The notes: generated by a model not told the origin, from the letters alone. Positions 1 through 5,666 are shown, counted from the first letter of the stretch. The stretch is DNA of 6,980 nt from Caryophanales bacterium UBA6356 (GCA_002440125.1 DJRQ01000007.1:1-6980); one strand, 5' to 3'. Numbers and translations are program-made.

Positions 1-1230
1 TACTTGGATTTTGTTGTTTTCTAGTGGAATAGTTTTTGAATCGTCCATGGCGATTATGAATAACTTATATTTCCCAGGAGCTGTTTCATCTAATTTTTTT
101 AGTTGTCCGACTTCTCTTTCCAAAGTGCCGATTTCATCCATTGAATAGCAAGCTTGAATGGCCATGTTTTCTTCGTCGATAAAAAAGTCGATGTCGATTT
201 TGGTTTTGCTGCTTTTCAAATAATAGAGCTTTTCGTGGTATTTTTCGTTTAAGGCGATTGCTACCAGATTTTCAAATAAAGAGGTATTGTCTTTGGATAG
301 GAACAAATTCAAAATTCCGTTATCGGAGAAATAGTATTTGGAATTGCTCTCCTTATCGACGAAAGAAGCATAATAGTTTTTTAACTCGAAGAGCAAGAAG
401 CCTTGGATGGCGTAAGAGCAATAATTAATAATCGTGTCTTTCGAAAGGGAAAAGCCGATTGTTTTCAAAGAATTGCATAATTTCGTATAAGAAACATCGT
501 TTGAGACGGTGGAGGCAATTTTTTTGATTAGGATTCTCATCCCGTTTTCGCTTCGGATAGCATTGCGAGTGACAATATCTCCCAAAAGGATCTTCTCATA
601 AATGTTCGATACGTATTCGCGCTTATCTATGGAATAAAGGGATTCCGGGAATCCTCCGAACCGATAAAATTCCTGAAAAGCGTTCGTGATAGCAGCACGA
701 CTAGAAACGGAATAGGCGGCGCTCGCATCAATGGACTTTGCGCGAAGGAATTCTTTAAAAGAGTAGGGGTGGATGATTTTGGTGCGGTATCTTCCTCCTA
801 ATTTCGCGGAAACTTCGCGCGATAGCATTTTCGCATTGCTTCCGGTGATATCCACTTTTTCCTTGGCATTAGCCAACCGAATGGCGAATTTTTCCCAACC
901 GTCGATATTTTGAATTTCATCGAAATAGAAGTAGTGCTTCTCGCTCGTGATTTCTTCGGCGGCTAGCAAGATATCTTCGAAATCCCTCGCCTCAAACCCG
1001 AGCAAACGTTCATCGTCAAAATTGATGTAGATAATTTGCTTCCAATCTACTCCCTCTCGTATAAGGTCTTTTACTCGCTTGTATAGAAGCGTGGATTTGC
1101 CCGATCGGCGGAGTCCGATTAAGACGTAATTTGCGTCTTTCTCGAAAAGATAATCCCGATCGACAATCTTCATTTTTTTAATGACCTCATGCTGATCGAA
1201 GATGATTTGCTTAAGCGTTTCGTGGTTCAT
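1..1230 (-). CDS. DUF4143-type AAA ATPase, C-terminal end outside window
   Basis: Reading from 1230 to the left edge gives 410 codons without a stop, so the gene continues beyond the window. The N-terminal AAA_14-type domain has a Walker A motif GLRRSGKST at residues 39-47, a Walker B FDEIQ at 103-107, a sensor-like TGSN at 129-132 and LGGRY at 144-148, the usual arginine-finger place. GGFPE at 192-196 and the C-terminal DIDFF (about 345) followed by IQACYS (about 358) fit the DUF4143 domain, which resembles the restriction-endonuclease fold. Members of this family are common, often multicopy, in Bacillota and Bacteroidota, and their substrate is mostly unknown; links to mobile DNA or toxin-antitoxin-like roles are only proposed. 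The start is the ATG at 1230: the nearby ATG at 1240 is in another frame and stops after nine codons. No good Shine-Dalgarno site precedes it. A broken relative lies at 2015-2200. Family assignment is firm; cellular role unknown. Confidence 0.9.
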   Translation of the reverse strand, partial: MNHETLKQIIFDQHEVIKKMKIVDRDYLFEKDANYVLIGLRRSGKSTLLYKRVKDLIREGVDWKQIIYINFDDERLLGFEARDFEDILLAAEEITSEKHYFYFDEIQNIDGWEKFAIRLANAKEKVDITGSNAKMLSREVSAKLGGRYRTKIIHPYSFKEFLRAKSIDASAAYSVSSRAAITNAFQEFYRFGGFPESLYSIDKREYVSNIYEKILLGDIVTRNAIRSENGMRILIKKIASTVSNDVSYTKLCNSLKTIGFSLSKDTIINYCSYAIQGFLLFELKNYYASFVDKESNSKYYFSDNGILNLFLSKDNTSLFENLVAIALNEKYHEKLYYLKSSKTKIDIDFFIDEENMAIQACYSMDEIGTLEREVGQLKKLDETAPGKYKLFIIAMDDSKTIPLENNKIQV

Positions 1231-1252
1231 GGTTTTTCATTTTGTTGCTTGT

Positions 1253-1281
1253 ATTCTATAAAGAATATTATTTGCTGTCTA
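1253..1281 (-). promoter_or_regulatory. sigma-A-like promoter of the DUF4143 ATPase gene
   Basis: On the minus strand, TAGACA (1281-1276) and TAGAAT (1258-1253) are separated by exactly 17 bases. Each box differs from the TTGACA/TATAAT consensus at one position. The predicted transcript start is near 1246, giving a leader of only about 16 bases before the ATG at 1230. This leader is A-rich and lacks a purine-rich ribosome site. The position fits the gene well, so I consider the promoter likely; it is inferred from sequence only. Confidence 0.6.
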
Positions 1282-1481
1282 CCATAATCGCCAAAAATAT
1301 ATATTCACAACAAATACGATAGACAAACACAGCCTAACTTAACTTCGTGTGATTGGTTTAGAGATTGAAGGATGAAAGTGGAATAACGAAAGAATCGATG
1401 AACTGTAATTTTGATTATGCGTCGTCTGACTCAATGCGAAATGAAAGCGCTAGCGTTCCAATTGCTAAAATATTTCGGGGG

Positions 1482-1522
1482 AGATAAGCGCTAGATTGGC
1501 TAGATGCCTTTTGCGCTTATCT
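1482..1522. repeat. 10-bp perfect inverted repeat, 21-base loop
   Basis: AGATAAGCGC at 1482-1491 is exactly complementary to GCGCTTATCT at 1513-1522. On the plus strand the right arm is followed by TTCC, which is too short for a typical terminator tail. The 8-bp palindrome CGCTAGCG lies nearby at 1448-1455. It could be a protein-binding site, a weak hairpin or the remnant of a terminator; nothing in the sequence decides between these. Confidence 0.5.
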
Positions 1523-1732
1523 TTCCTAAACGAATTAGCCCTCTATTGAAGACATCTCGAAAGTGCCGGCAATCATAGAAAATCCCTTCTACCTGCGTTT
1601 TCTACTCTTCCAAGAAGGAGACGAGAAGAAAGGGACTCCGTTCGCCTCAATTCTCGTTTTTTGGAAGATAAAAAGCGACAAAAGGCATAATAGTGCAGCA
1701 ACCATCGCATTTTCTAGGCTCGATAGCCCGAA

Positions 1733-1765
1733 TAAAAAGGTGTGCAATCACCTGTTTTTGATTGC
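1733..1765 (-). terminator. possible weak terminator with an alternative hairpin
   Basis: On the minus strand AGGTG and CACCT (1753-1749 with 1742-1738) form a five-pair hairpin with a six-base loop, followed by a T run (1738-1734, one of whose bases also closes the stem). Upstream, GCAATCA and TGATTGC (1765-1759 with 1750-1744) form a seven-pair hairpin that shares bases with the first, so only one can form. It could end leftward transcription coming out of the flavodoxin operon, but it lies more than 400 bases beyond that operon. The stem is short, so confidence is low. Confidence 0.25.
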
Positions 1766-2014
1766 GTTTTGGGCTAACACCAATAAAGTAGACAAAAGAC
1801 AGGCAGGCGTATACATTCAAACGTAAACGAGCACAAAACACCTATGGTCTTCGCCATGCTGCGGCATCTATGAGATCGTGCCTCTAGGCACCCTTCTTCA
1901 GCTTTTCGTCGACCATGATTTCCTCTTTCATAGTCCATGTTTTCGCCGCATGTCCCTTCTAGTGCATAATTTTGTGCTAACGCACATATTTACGCATTAA
2001 GCACCGCATCGCAA

Positions 2015-2200
2015 AGATAAAATTTCTGGAATGCGGTCGTGATAGCGGCGTGGCTAGAAACAAAATAGGCGGCGCTTGCACCAATGGACTTCGTGCGATA
2101 ACGTTTCGCATCGTTTCCGGTGATATCCATCTCTTTCTTGGCGTTAGCTAATCGTATGGCGAATTTTTCCCGACCGTCGATATTTTGAATTTCATCGAAA
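2015..2200 (-). pseudogene. relic of a DUF4143-type ATPase gene, internally deleted
   Basis: This stretch aligns without ambiguity to 662-925, the middle of the intact ATPase gene. By hand count, 2015-2098 matches 662-745 at 69 of 84 positions, and 2095-2200 matches 819-925 with 13 substitutions and one missing base. A 77-bp block is absent between the two parts. The remaining minus-strand frame encodes FDEIQNIDG..., so it begins at Walker B. It lacks the ATP-binding P-loop, has TGND where the intact gene has TGSN, has lost LGGRY, and has Arg in place of the Trp after FDEIQNIDG. It has no start codon near its 5' end and stops at 1991-1993. It abuts the end of the flavodoxin gene. It cannot make a working ATPase, so I call it a pseudogene of a paralogue rather than a gene. 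Confidence 0.88.
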
Positions 2201-2206
2201 GAGAAT

Positions 2207-2731
2207 TTAGCTCTTTATGCTATCGATGATAGGGGCAATGTATTTTTTGTCGGTCCAATCGCATTTATTATCCCCAGCCTCCATCAAGGCTTTTTCCCAT
2301 GATTCATAATCGGCTGGATCTTTTTTTGAAACTGCTTTTCGAAGCAATTTACAAAGCGTTCTATCTTTGAAGGACATCTCTTTCATATTGAAGGCCCCGC
2401 GGCAATAAAAAAGAGGAATGCCAGCCAAAGCGGCCTTCATATTGCGTTTCCTAATTTCTTCGAACGCCTTTTCCTCGTAGGGCGAGGCCCCAGAGCAAAA
2501 TACGATGATCTTTTTGCCTTTTAATCGTTTGATATTCTTTTTTAGGAAGGATAATCCGGCGATGAAAGAAGCGTATATCCCCCCGCCTAAAATAATCGTG
2601 TCGTATTTAACGATATCCCGGATATCGGCTTTTTTCGTTTCGACGCACTTGAATCCGGTTTCTTCTGAAAGCCAATCGGCGTATTTTTTCGTGGCACCGT
2701 ATTTGGATTGATATAGGATTATCCCATTCAT
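2207..2731 (-). CDS. flavodoxin-domain protein, HemG-like
   Basis: This 174-residue protein has the length of a single flavodoxin fold. The N-terminal strand and phosphate-binding loop YQSKYGATKKYA (residues 7-18) match the FMN loop of the flavodoxin family branch that includes HemG, the oxygen-independent protoporphyrinogen oxidase. A second FMN-contact loop, GGGIYAS, lies at 49-55, and KKIIVFCSGASP at 73-84 forms the next strand and loop. There is no signal peptide, so it should be cytoplasmic, carrying FMN and moving electrons. The gene is the last of the operon, 17 bases after the permease stop, with a GAGGTG ribosome site just before the ATG. No other haem-synthesis gene is visible, so calling it hemG would be unsafe; an FMN-dependent reductase partner of the exporter is the more cautious reading. 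Family assignment is good, substrate unknown. Confidence 0.85.
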   Translation of the reverse strand: MNGIILYQSKYGATKKYADWLSEETGFKCVETKKADIRDIVKYDTIILGGGIYASFIAGLSFLKKNIKRLKGKKIIVFCSGASPYEEKAFEEIRKRNMKAALAGIPLFYCRGAFNMKEMSFKDRTLCKLLRKAVSKKDPADYESWEKALMEAGDNKCDWTDKKYIAPIIDSIKS

Positions 2732-2748
2732 GAGTTACACCTCGTAAG

Positions 2749-3648
2749 TCAATTCGCTTTTCTCTTTTTTAAGATGCTAAAGCCAACATATAGAAGTATG
2801 CAAACGACGATTCCTGCCGTCACCGATAGGTACATCGCCCAAAGAGGAACGTCACTCGAGAAGAATTTGATGTTGTAGTCGGTGCTTTCTTTTATTTTGT
2901 CGATAATCTCAGGGTTGATTCCTTCTAATTTCGATAGGTTGTCTATGGCTCCATTTAAAGCATGCCTTCTAACCAAAACCGTGCCATAAGTTCCTGGGAA
3001 AAACATGAAGCAGTTTTTCACTCCTTCGTTTAGCTGGGATAAAGGCATATAAGCTCCGCAGATAAAGCCATAACCAGCAGAGACAATCGTTCCAACGCAG
3101 GAAATTTGCCCTTGCGTTTTCAAGAAGAAATTGATGAGAGAAGATAAGGCGCTTCCAAAGGCCGAAAGAATGATTACGTCGGATAATAGCAAAAAGACAT
3201 CGGAAACCGACATCGTCCAACCCGTGATGGCGACATAAATAAAGCAGGCGATCAAAGCCAAGAAATTGACAAGGAGCGTCGATATCCAAGTCGCGAAGAA
3301 GTAGGAGAGTTGCAAAGTGGATCTTTTGATAGGAGAAACCAAGAAATCATTTACGACCTTCTTCACTTTGTCTTCCGCCATGAGAACATTCGAGCAAAAG
3401 GAAACCGTAATGCAGCATACAGCCAGCAAAGACGAGACGATTTGACCAGAAACGACGGAGTTCACCAGGTCATCGCTTATCGGAAAGCCTTTGGTATAGC
3501 TTAAGAACGTATTTTTAAATATATCCGCCAAAAAGGTACTGTAAAGGACCAAGAGGATGACGGGGGTTATCATGGAAGTGAATAGCAGGCCCTTGTCTGT
3601 GAAGAATACTTTTATGTTTCTTTTCGTGAGGTATAAAAAGGTTTTCAT
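2749..3648 (-). CDS. ABC-2 type transporter permease
   Basis: The 299-residue product is a membrane protein with about six hydrophobic segments: near 20-44, 66-91, 114-144, 150-176, 182-206 and 267-293. Between the fifth and sixth lies a polar stretch of roughly 60 residues, probably outside the cell. The region LSSLINFFLKTQGQ (168-181) followed by GAYMPLSQL (198-206) and FFPGTYGT (216-223) is the conserved part of ABC-2 permeases of the DrrB/NodJ/YhfH-like group. It should form, with the ATPase encoded upstream, a dimeric exporter for drugs, lipids or other amphiphiles. The ATG lies two bases after the ATPase stop, and its ribosome site (GAGGGGAG) sits inside the end of the ATPase gene, which suggests coupled translation. 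The gene ends in TGA. Substrate cannot be read from sequence. Confidence 0.9.
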   Translation of the reverse strand: MKTFLYLTKRNIKVFFTDKGLLFTSMITPVILLVLYSTFLADIFKNTFLSYTKGFPISDDLVNSVVSGQIVSSLLAVCCITVSFCSNVLMAEDKVKKVVNDFLVSPIKRSTLQLSYFFATWISTLLVNFLALIACFIYVAITGWTMSVSDVFLLLSDVIILSAFGSALSSLINFFLKTQGQISCVGTIVSAGYGFICGAYMPLSQLNEGVKNCFMFFPGTYGTVLVRRHALNGAIDNLSKLEGINPEIIDKIKESTDYNIKFFSSDVPLWAMYLSVTAGIVVCILLYVGFSILKKRKAN

Positions 3649-3650
3649 AA

Positions 3651-4562
3651 TTAGATGCTCCCCTCAAGTTTTTTGCCAGTCGCAGCCAAAAAGACATCGT
3701 CCATCTTCCCTTTGGTGATTTCGAAATCGGAGAAGAGATCTGGATGCTCTAAGATTAGCTTTTTGGCTTCGAGCGTGTCTTTCACTTCTATTCTTACCGC
3801 ATCTCGGATTTTTTCGTATGGCAAACCGAGCGTTTTTATTTTTTCTTCGTCGTATTGGTACAAAACAATGAAATCGCCGGTGTATTTATTCTTCAAATCC
3901 AAGGGTGTGCCTTCAGCCGCGATCTTCCCTTTATCCAGTATGACGATGTAATCTGCCTCACTTACTTCTTCCATGTAGTGCGTGGTCAGGAATACTGTCA
4001 CGCCCTTTTCTTTGCGGTAGTAAGTGACGACCTCCCAAAGATTCTTTCTCGTTTGTGGATCTAAACCGGTTGTCGGCTCATCCAGAATCAGGATTTTGGG
4101 GTTGTGGATCAAAGCGCGAGCGACGTCTATTTTTCTTCTTTGCCCGCCAGACAACTTTCCAACTTGCCTCTTGAGGAGATCTTCAAAATGGAATTTCCCC
4201 CCAAGTTCGTGAAGTCTTTTTCTGAATTCCTCCCCGTACAATCCATACAAAGCGGCGCGGGAGACTAGGTTATCCATCACGCTAAGGGTGGGATCGAGCA
4301 CCGAATTTTGAAAGACGACGCCGATTTCCTTGCTTATTGGGAGAAAATCCTTATCGATGTCTTTCCCATCTATCAAGACTTGCCCAGAGTCCTTTTTCGT
4401 AATCCCAGTCATAATGGAAATAGTCGTGCTTTTCCCAGCGCCATTTATCCCCAAAAATGCAAAGAATTCGCCTTTTTCCACATGGAAAGAGAGGTTGTTT
4501 ACGGCATGGATGTCTTTAAACGATTTGTCTAAATCCTTTATGTCTATTATGTTATAGCCCAT
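3651..4562 (-). CDS. ABC transporter ATP-binding protein, DrrA/CcmA-like
   Basis: The 303-residue protein carries all motifs of an active ABC ATPase: Walker A GINGAGKST at 38-46, Q-loop FQN with Gln85, signature LSGGQRRK at 137-144, Walker B ILILDEP at 157-163, D-loop TGLD at 165-168 and switch His195 in TTHYMEE. The C-terminal 80 or so residues match the extra domain of the drug-exporter subfamily (DrrA, CcmA, NatA). It powers the permease encoded immediately downstream. Two starts are possible: TTG at 4571 lies only three bases after AAAGGAG (4581-4575), while ATG at 4562 lies 12 bases after it. I choose the ATG because it is the stronger codon and the conserved domain begins right after it (NIIDIKDL). 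No convincing promoter was found in the 180 bases upstream. There is no neighbouring regulator gene, unlike many relatives that sit beside TetR or MarR genes. Confidence 0.93.
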   Translation of the reverse strand: MGYNIIDIKDLDKSFKDIHAVNNLSFHVEKGEFFAFLGINGAGKSTTISIMTGITKKDSGQVLIDGKDIDKDFLPISKEIGVVFQNSVLDPTLSVMDNLVSRAALYGLYGEEFRKRLHELGGKFHFEDLLKRQVGKLSGGQRRKIDVARALIHNPKILILDEPTTGLDPQTRKNLWEVVTYYRKEKGVTVFLTTHYMEEVSEADYIVILDKGKIAAEGTPLDLKNKYTGDFIVLYQYDEEKIKTLGLPYEKIRDAVRIEVKDTLEAKKLILEHPDLFSDFEITKGKMDDVFLAATGKKLEGSI

Positions 4563-4772
4563 AGAATCCAATCGCTCCTTTCGTTGGCGGAGAACATAGC
4601 TTTGCCATTTTCGATTGAACCTTCTTCCTCTTGCTGTCTTTAAGGATGGGGCTTAATTGAGAAGCTATGCTACTTCCTTATTCTCACCTAACTTTGATTC
4701 TATGATCTAGGTGGGCGATATAGGTAACAATGAAAAGTAAAAATATGTAAGCAAAACGTTAATCGGCGTTCA

Positions 4773-4787
4773 GAGGTCCTCGACCTC
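4773..4787. repeat. tight GC-rich hairpin, GAGGTC-CTC-GACCTC
   Basis: GAGGTC (4773-4778) and GACCTC (4782-4787) pair perfectly around a three-base loop. No T run follows on either strand, so it is not a standard terminator. It lies about midway between the two divergent operons. It could be an operator palindrome or a transcript structure; its function is undetermined. Confidence 0.45.
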
Positions 4788-4921
4788 GAATCTCCATTCC
4801 ATTCCTCTCCCCGTTCTAGAGGACTTGACGATATAGGCATAGAAGAATGAGCGTTCTATCTTCCCTTGTTCTTTTGATGGCAAGGCTAACCCTCCCAATT
4901 AGACTTGGTAAATAGAAAGAG

Positions 4922-4970
4922 AAGGAAATGTAAATTCTTCTTTGTTTTTCCTTTTTCATCTCATTTCCTT
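4922..4970. repeat. 9-bp inverted repeat beside the rightward promoter
   Basis: AAGGAAATG at 4922-4930 is exactly complementary to CATTTCCTT at 4962-4970. The arms are 40 bases apart from centre to centre, close to four helical turns, and the right arm ends one base before the TATAAT box. This placement would suit a repressor binding two sites, but the A/T-rich, low-complexity arms could also arise by chance. Confidence 0.4.
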
Positions 4971-4971
4971 T

Positions 4972-4977
4972 TATAAT
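4972..4977 (+). promoter_or_regulatory. -10 box of the small-protein operon
   Basis: A perfect TATAAT is followed about seven bases later by a predicted transcript start near 4984, leaving a leader of about 13 bases that is little more than the AAGGAG ribosome site (4985-4990). The region 17 bases upstream holds only T-rich sequence, with no good TTGACA match, so the promoter may need an activator or be weak. Confidence 0.55.
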
Positions 4978-4996
4978 GCGTTTGAAGGAGACGAAA

Positions 4997-5176
4997 ATGA
5001 AATACAAAACGATTGTCCTTGAGTATCAGCCAGTTGCCAGCAAAATGGCGAAATTGGTTGAAGAAACATCGAACGAGTATGCCAAAGAAGGCTATAAGCT
5101 TGTGAGCTTTTCGGTGACCCAAAGCGCTAAAGCCATTCTCGTTTTCGAAGTTCCGGCCTCCTTAGAAAACGCGTAA
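4997..5176 (+). CDS. small DUF4177-like protein
   Basis: This 59-residue protein begins KYKTIVLEY, continues with a helix around 13-31 and then EGYKLVSFSV (31-40) and KAILVFEV (45-52). The pattern of an N-terminal strand, a helix, 'G-W/Y-x-L-V-S' and a final strand is that of DUF4177, a family of small proteins of unknown function. No signal peptide or membrane segment is seen, so it should be cytoplasmic. I start it at the ATG at 4997, six bases after an AAGGAG site; the in-frame ATG at 4976 lies within the -10 box and would not be on the transcript. It is followed after 13 bases by a second small gene, and the two share one promoter and one terminator. Family assignment is from pattern memory and moderately sure. 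Confidence 0.75.
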   Translation: MKYKTIVLEYQPVASKMAKLVEETSNEYAKEGYKLVSFSVTQSAKAILVFEVPASLENA

Positions 5177-5189
5177 TGAGGAAGTGACT

Positions 5190-5390
5190 ATGGCGGAGGC
5201 TAAAAGAAGATTCATCGAAGTCTATAAGGAAGATTGCGGGTTTTTCGGACCCGAGAGTTCCTTAGTGGTCGATAAAGAAACCGGTGTCACCTATTTCGTC
5301 ATTCGCAATTCTTTTGGAACTGGGATTACGCCACTTCTGAACCCTGATGGGAAACCCGTCTTAACGGACTTGAAGACGATTGAAAAATAA
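5190..5390 (+). CDS. small DUF6440-like protein
   Basis: The 66-residue product has a short N-terminal helix (RRFIEVYKED, 6-15), then VVDKETGVTYFVI (26-38) and GITPLLNPDGKPV (45-57). The pair 'VDKETGV-x-Y' and 'G-x-T-P-L-L-x-x-x-G-K-P-V' is the hallmark of the DUF6440 family, small proteins common in Bacillota and of unknown function. No export signal is visible. The ATG at 5190 is preceded by GAGGA with a seven-base gap; a GTG at 5184 is in frame but too close to that site. It is the second gene of a two-gene unit, with a strong terminator 25 bases beyond its stop. Relatives often occur as single genes or near phage-like regions, so the role remains open. Confidence 0.8.
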   Translation: MAEAKRRFIEVYKEDCGFFGPESSLVVDKETGVTYFVIRNSFGTGITPLLNPDGKPVLTDLKTIEK

Positions 5391-5414
5391 GAATCGCTCG
5401 AATATTCCATTTAG

Positions 5415-5447
5415 AGAGTGGTGGTTTTAAGTTCATCACTCTTTTTT
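5415..5447 (+). terminator. rho-independent terminator of the small-protein operon
   Basis: AGAGTGGTG (5415-5423) pairs with CATCACTCT (5434-5442) in a nine-pair stem with one G-U pair and a ten-base loop, immediately followed by a run of six T at 5442-5447. It lies 25 bases after the stop of the second small gene and is placed as expected for that operon. Confidence 0.9.
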
Positions 5448-5564
5448 CATCCTGAGAGGCTTTGTTTTGTGGCCGATTCTCTCTTTTAGGACTTCATGAC
5501 CTCTTTCTTTTGCTATCTTATATGCCTTCCCTTCAAAGCGCTGGCGAAAAAGGAAACGGGATTT

Positions 5565-5666
5565 GCGCGAGATTCTTTGATTTTGGGTATCGAAAAAAGA
5601 CAAAGCCCCTTTTGCGTTTTTTTCGCAATAGGGGGCGTTTTTTAAAGAATACGGAGAGTCTCGCGC
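5565..5666. repeat. 102-bp nested foldback around a terminator
   Basis: GCGCGAGA (5565-5572) pairs with TCTCGCGC (5659-5666), and TTCTTT (5573-5578) with AAAGAA (5644-5649), enclosing the hairpin at 5605-5636. The right outer arm ends at the base next to the stop codon of the leftward gene. The structure resembles an extragenic palindrome or short non-coding element, but I see no clear target-site duplication and no second copy in the window. Confidence 0.6.
5592..5643. terminator. bidirectional terminator between converging genes
   Basis: A stem of 12 pairs with one bulged base joins 5605-5616 (GCCCCTTTTGCG) and 5624-5636, around a loop of seven T. On the plus strand the stem is followed by G and six T (5638-5643). 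On the minus strand it is followed by TTTGTC and six T (5598-5593). It lies 30 bases beyond the stop of the leftward gene at 5667 and should end that gene, while backing up the terminator of the rightward operon. Confidence 0.88.

Larger units (their letters stand above)
1282..2014. other. gene-poor region with scattered inverted repeats
   Basis: No convincing gene is present. The longest open frames (1563-1826 plus, 1647-1841 minus) overlap each other on opposite strands, lack ribosome sites and have no recognisable domain. The stretch holds several foldbacks: a 10-bp perfect inverted repeat at 1482-1522, an imperfect one at 1583-1635 (TCCCTT with AAGGGA), an ACGAGAA/TTCTCGT pair at 1621-1657 followed on the plus strand by six T, alternative hairpins at 1738-1765, and tight five-pair hairpins at 1878-1891 (GTGCC/GGCAC) and 1973-1986 (TGTGC/GCACA). 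It borders an ATPase relic on its right, so it may be decayed gene or mobile-element DNA; an unrecognised RNA is possible but unsupported. Confidence 0.5.
4563..4996. other. divergent control region between two operons
   Basis: These 434 bases separate the leftward ABC-flavodoxin operon from the rightward small-protein operon and contain no gene. Visible elements are the AAAGGAG ribosome site of the ABC ATPase (4575-4581), a perfect short hairpin at 4773-4787, a direct repeat CGATATAGG at 4716-4724 and 4829-4837, a 9-bp inverted repeat at 4922-4970, and the TATAAT box at 4972-4977. I see no tRNA, riboswitch or convincing leftward promoter. The 63-residue minus-strand frame at 4816-5007 overlaps the rightward promoter and gene start and is not credible as a gene. 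Confidence 0.55.

Noticed and set aside
1563..1826. Open frame of 87 codons on the plus strand
   Set aside because: No domain, no well-placed ribosome site, and it lies across foldbacks; its sequence looks like random translation.
1647..1841. Open frame of 64 codons on the minus strand, Cys- and aromatic-rich
   Set aside because: It overlaps the previous frame on the other strand, has no ribosome site and no recognisable pattern.
2749..2751. Possible use of TGA as Trp (mycoplasma-like code)
   Set aside because: Trp is encoded by TGG throughout the genes, and reading through the permease TGA meets another stop soon after.
4765..4800. tRNA-like 3' end (TCGAATC near a short hairpin)
   Set aside because: The T-arm does not pair correctly and no acceptor or anticodon arm can be built upstream.
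4976..4996. Upstream in-frame ATG for the first small protein
   Set aside because: The ATG lies inside the TATAAT box, upstream of the predicted transcript start, while the ATG at 4997 has a well-spaced AAGGAG.
4816..5007. Open frame of 63 codons on the minus strand
   Set aside because: It covers the promoter and start of the rightward small gene and has no recognisable sequence.
5454..5487. Second possible terminator, GAGAG/CTCTC followed by four T
   Set aside because: The stem has only five pairs with a long loop and directly follows a much stronger terminator.
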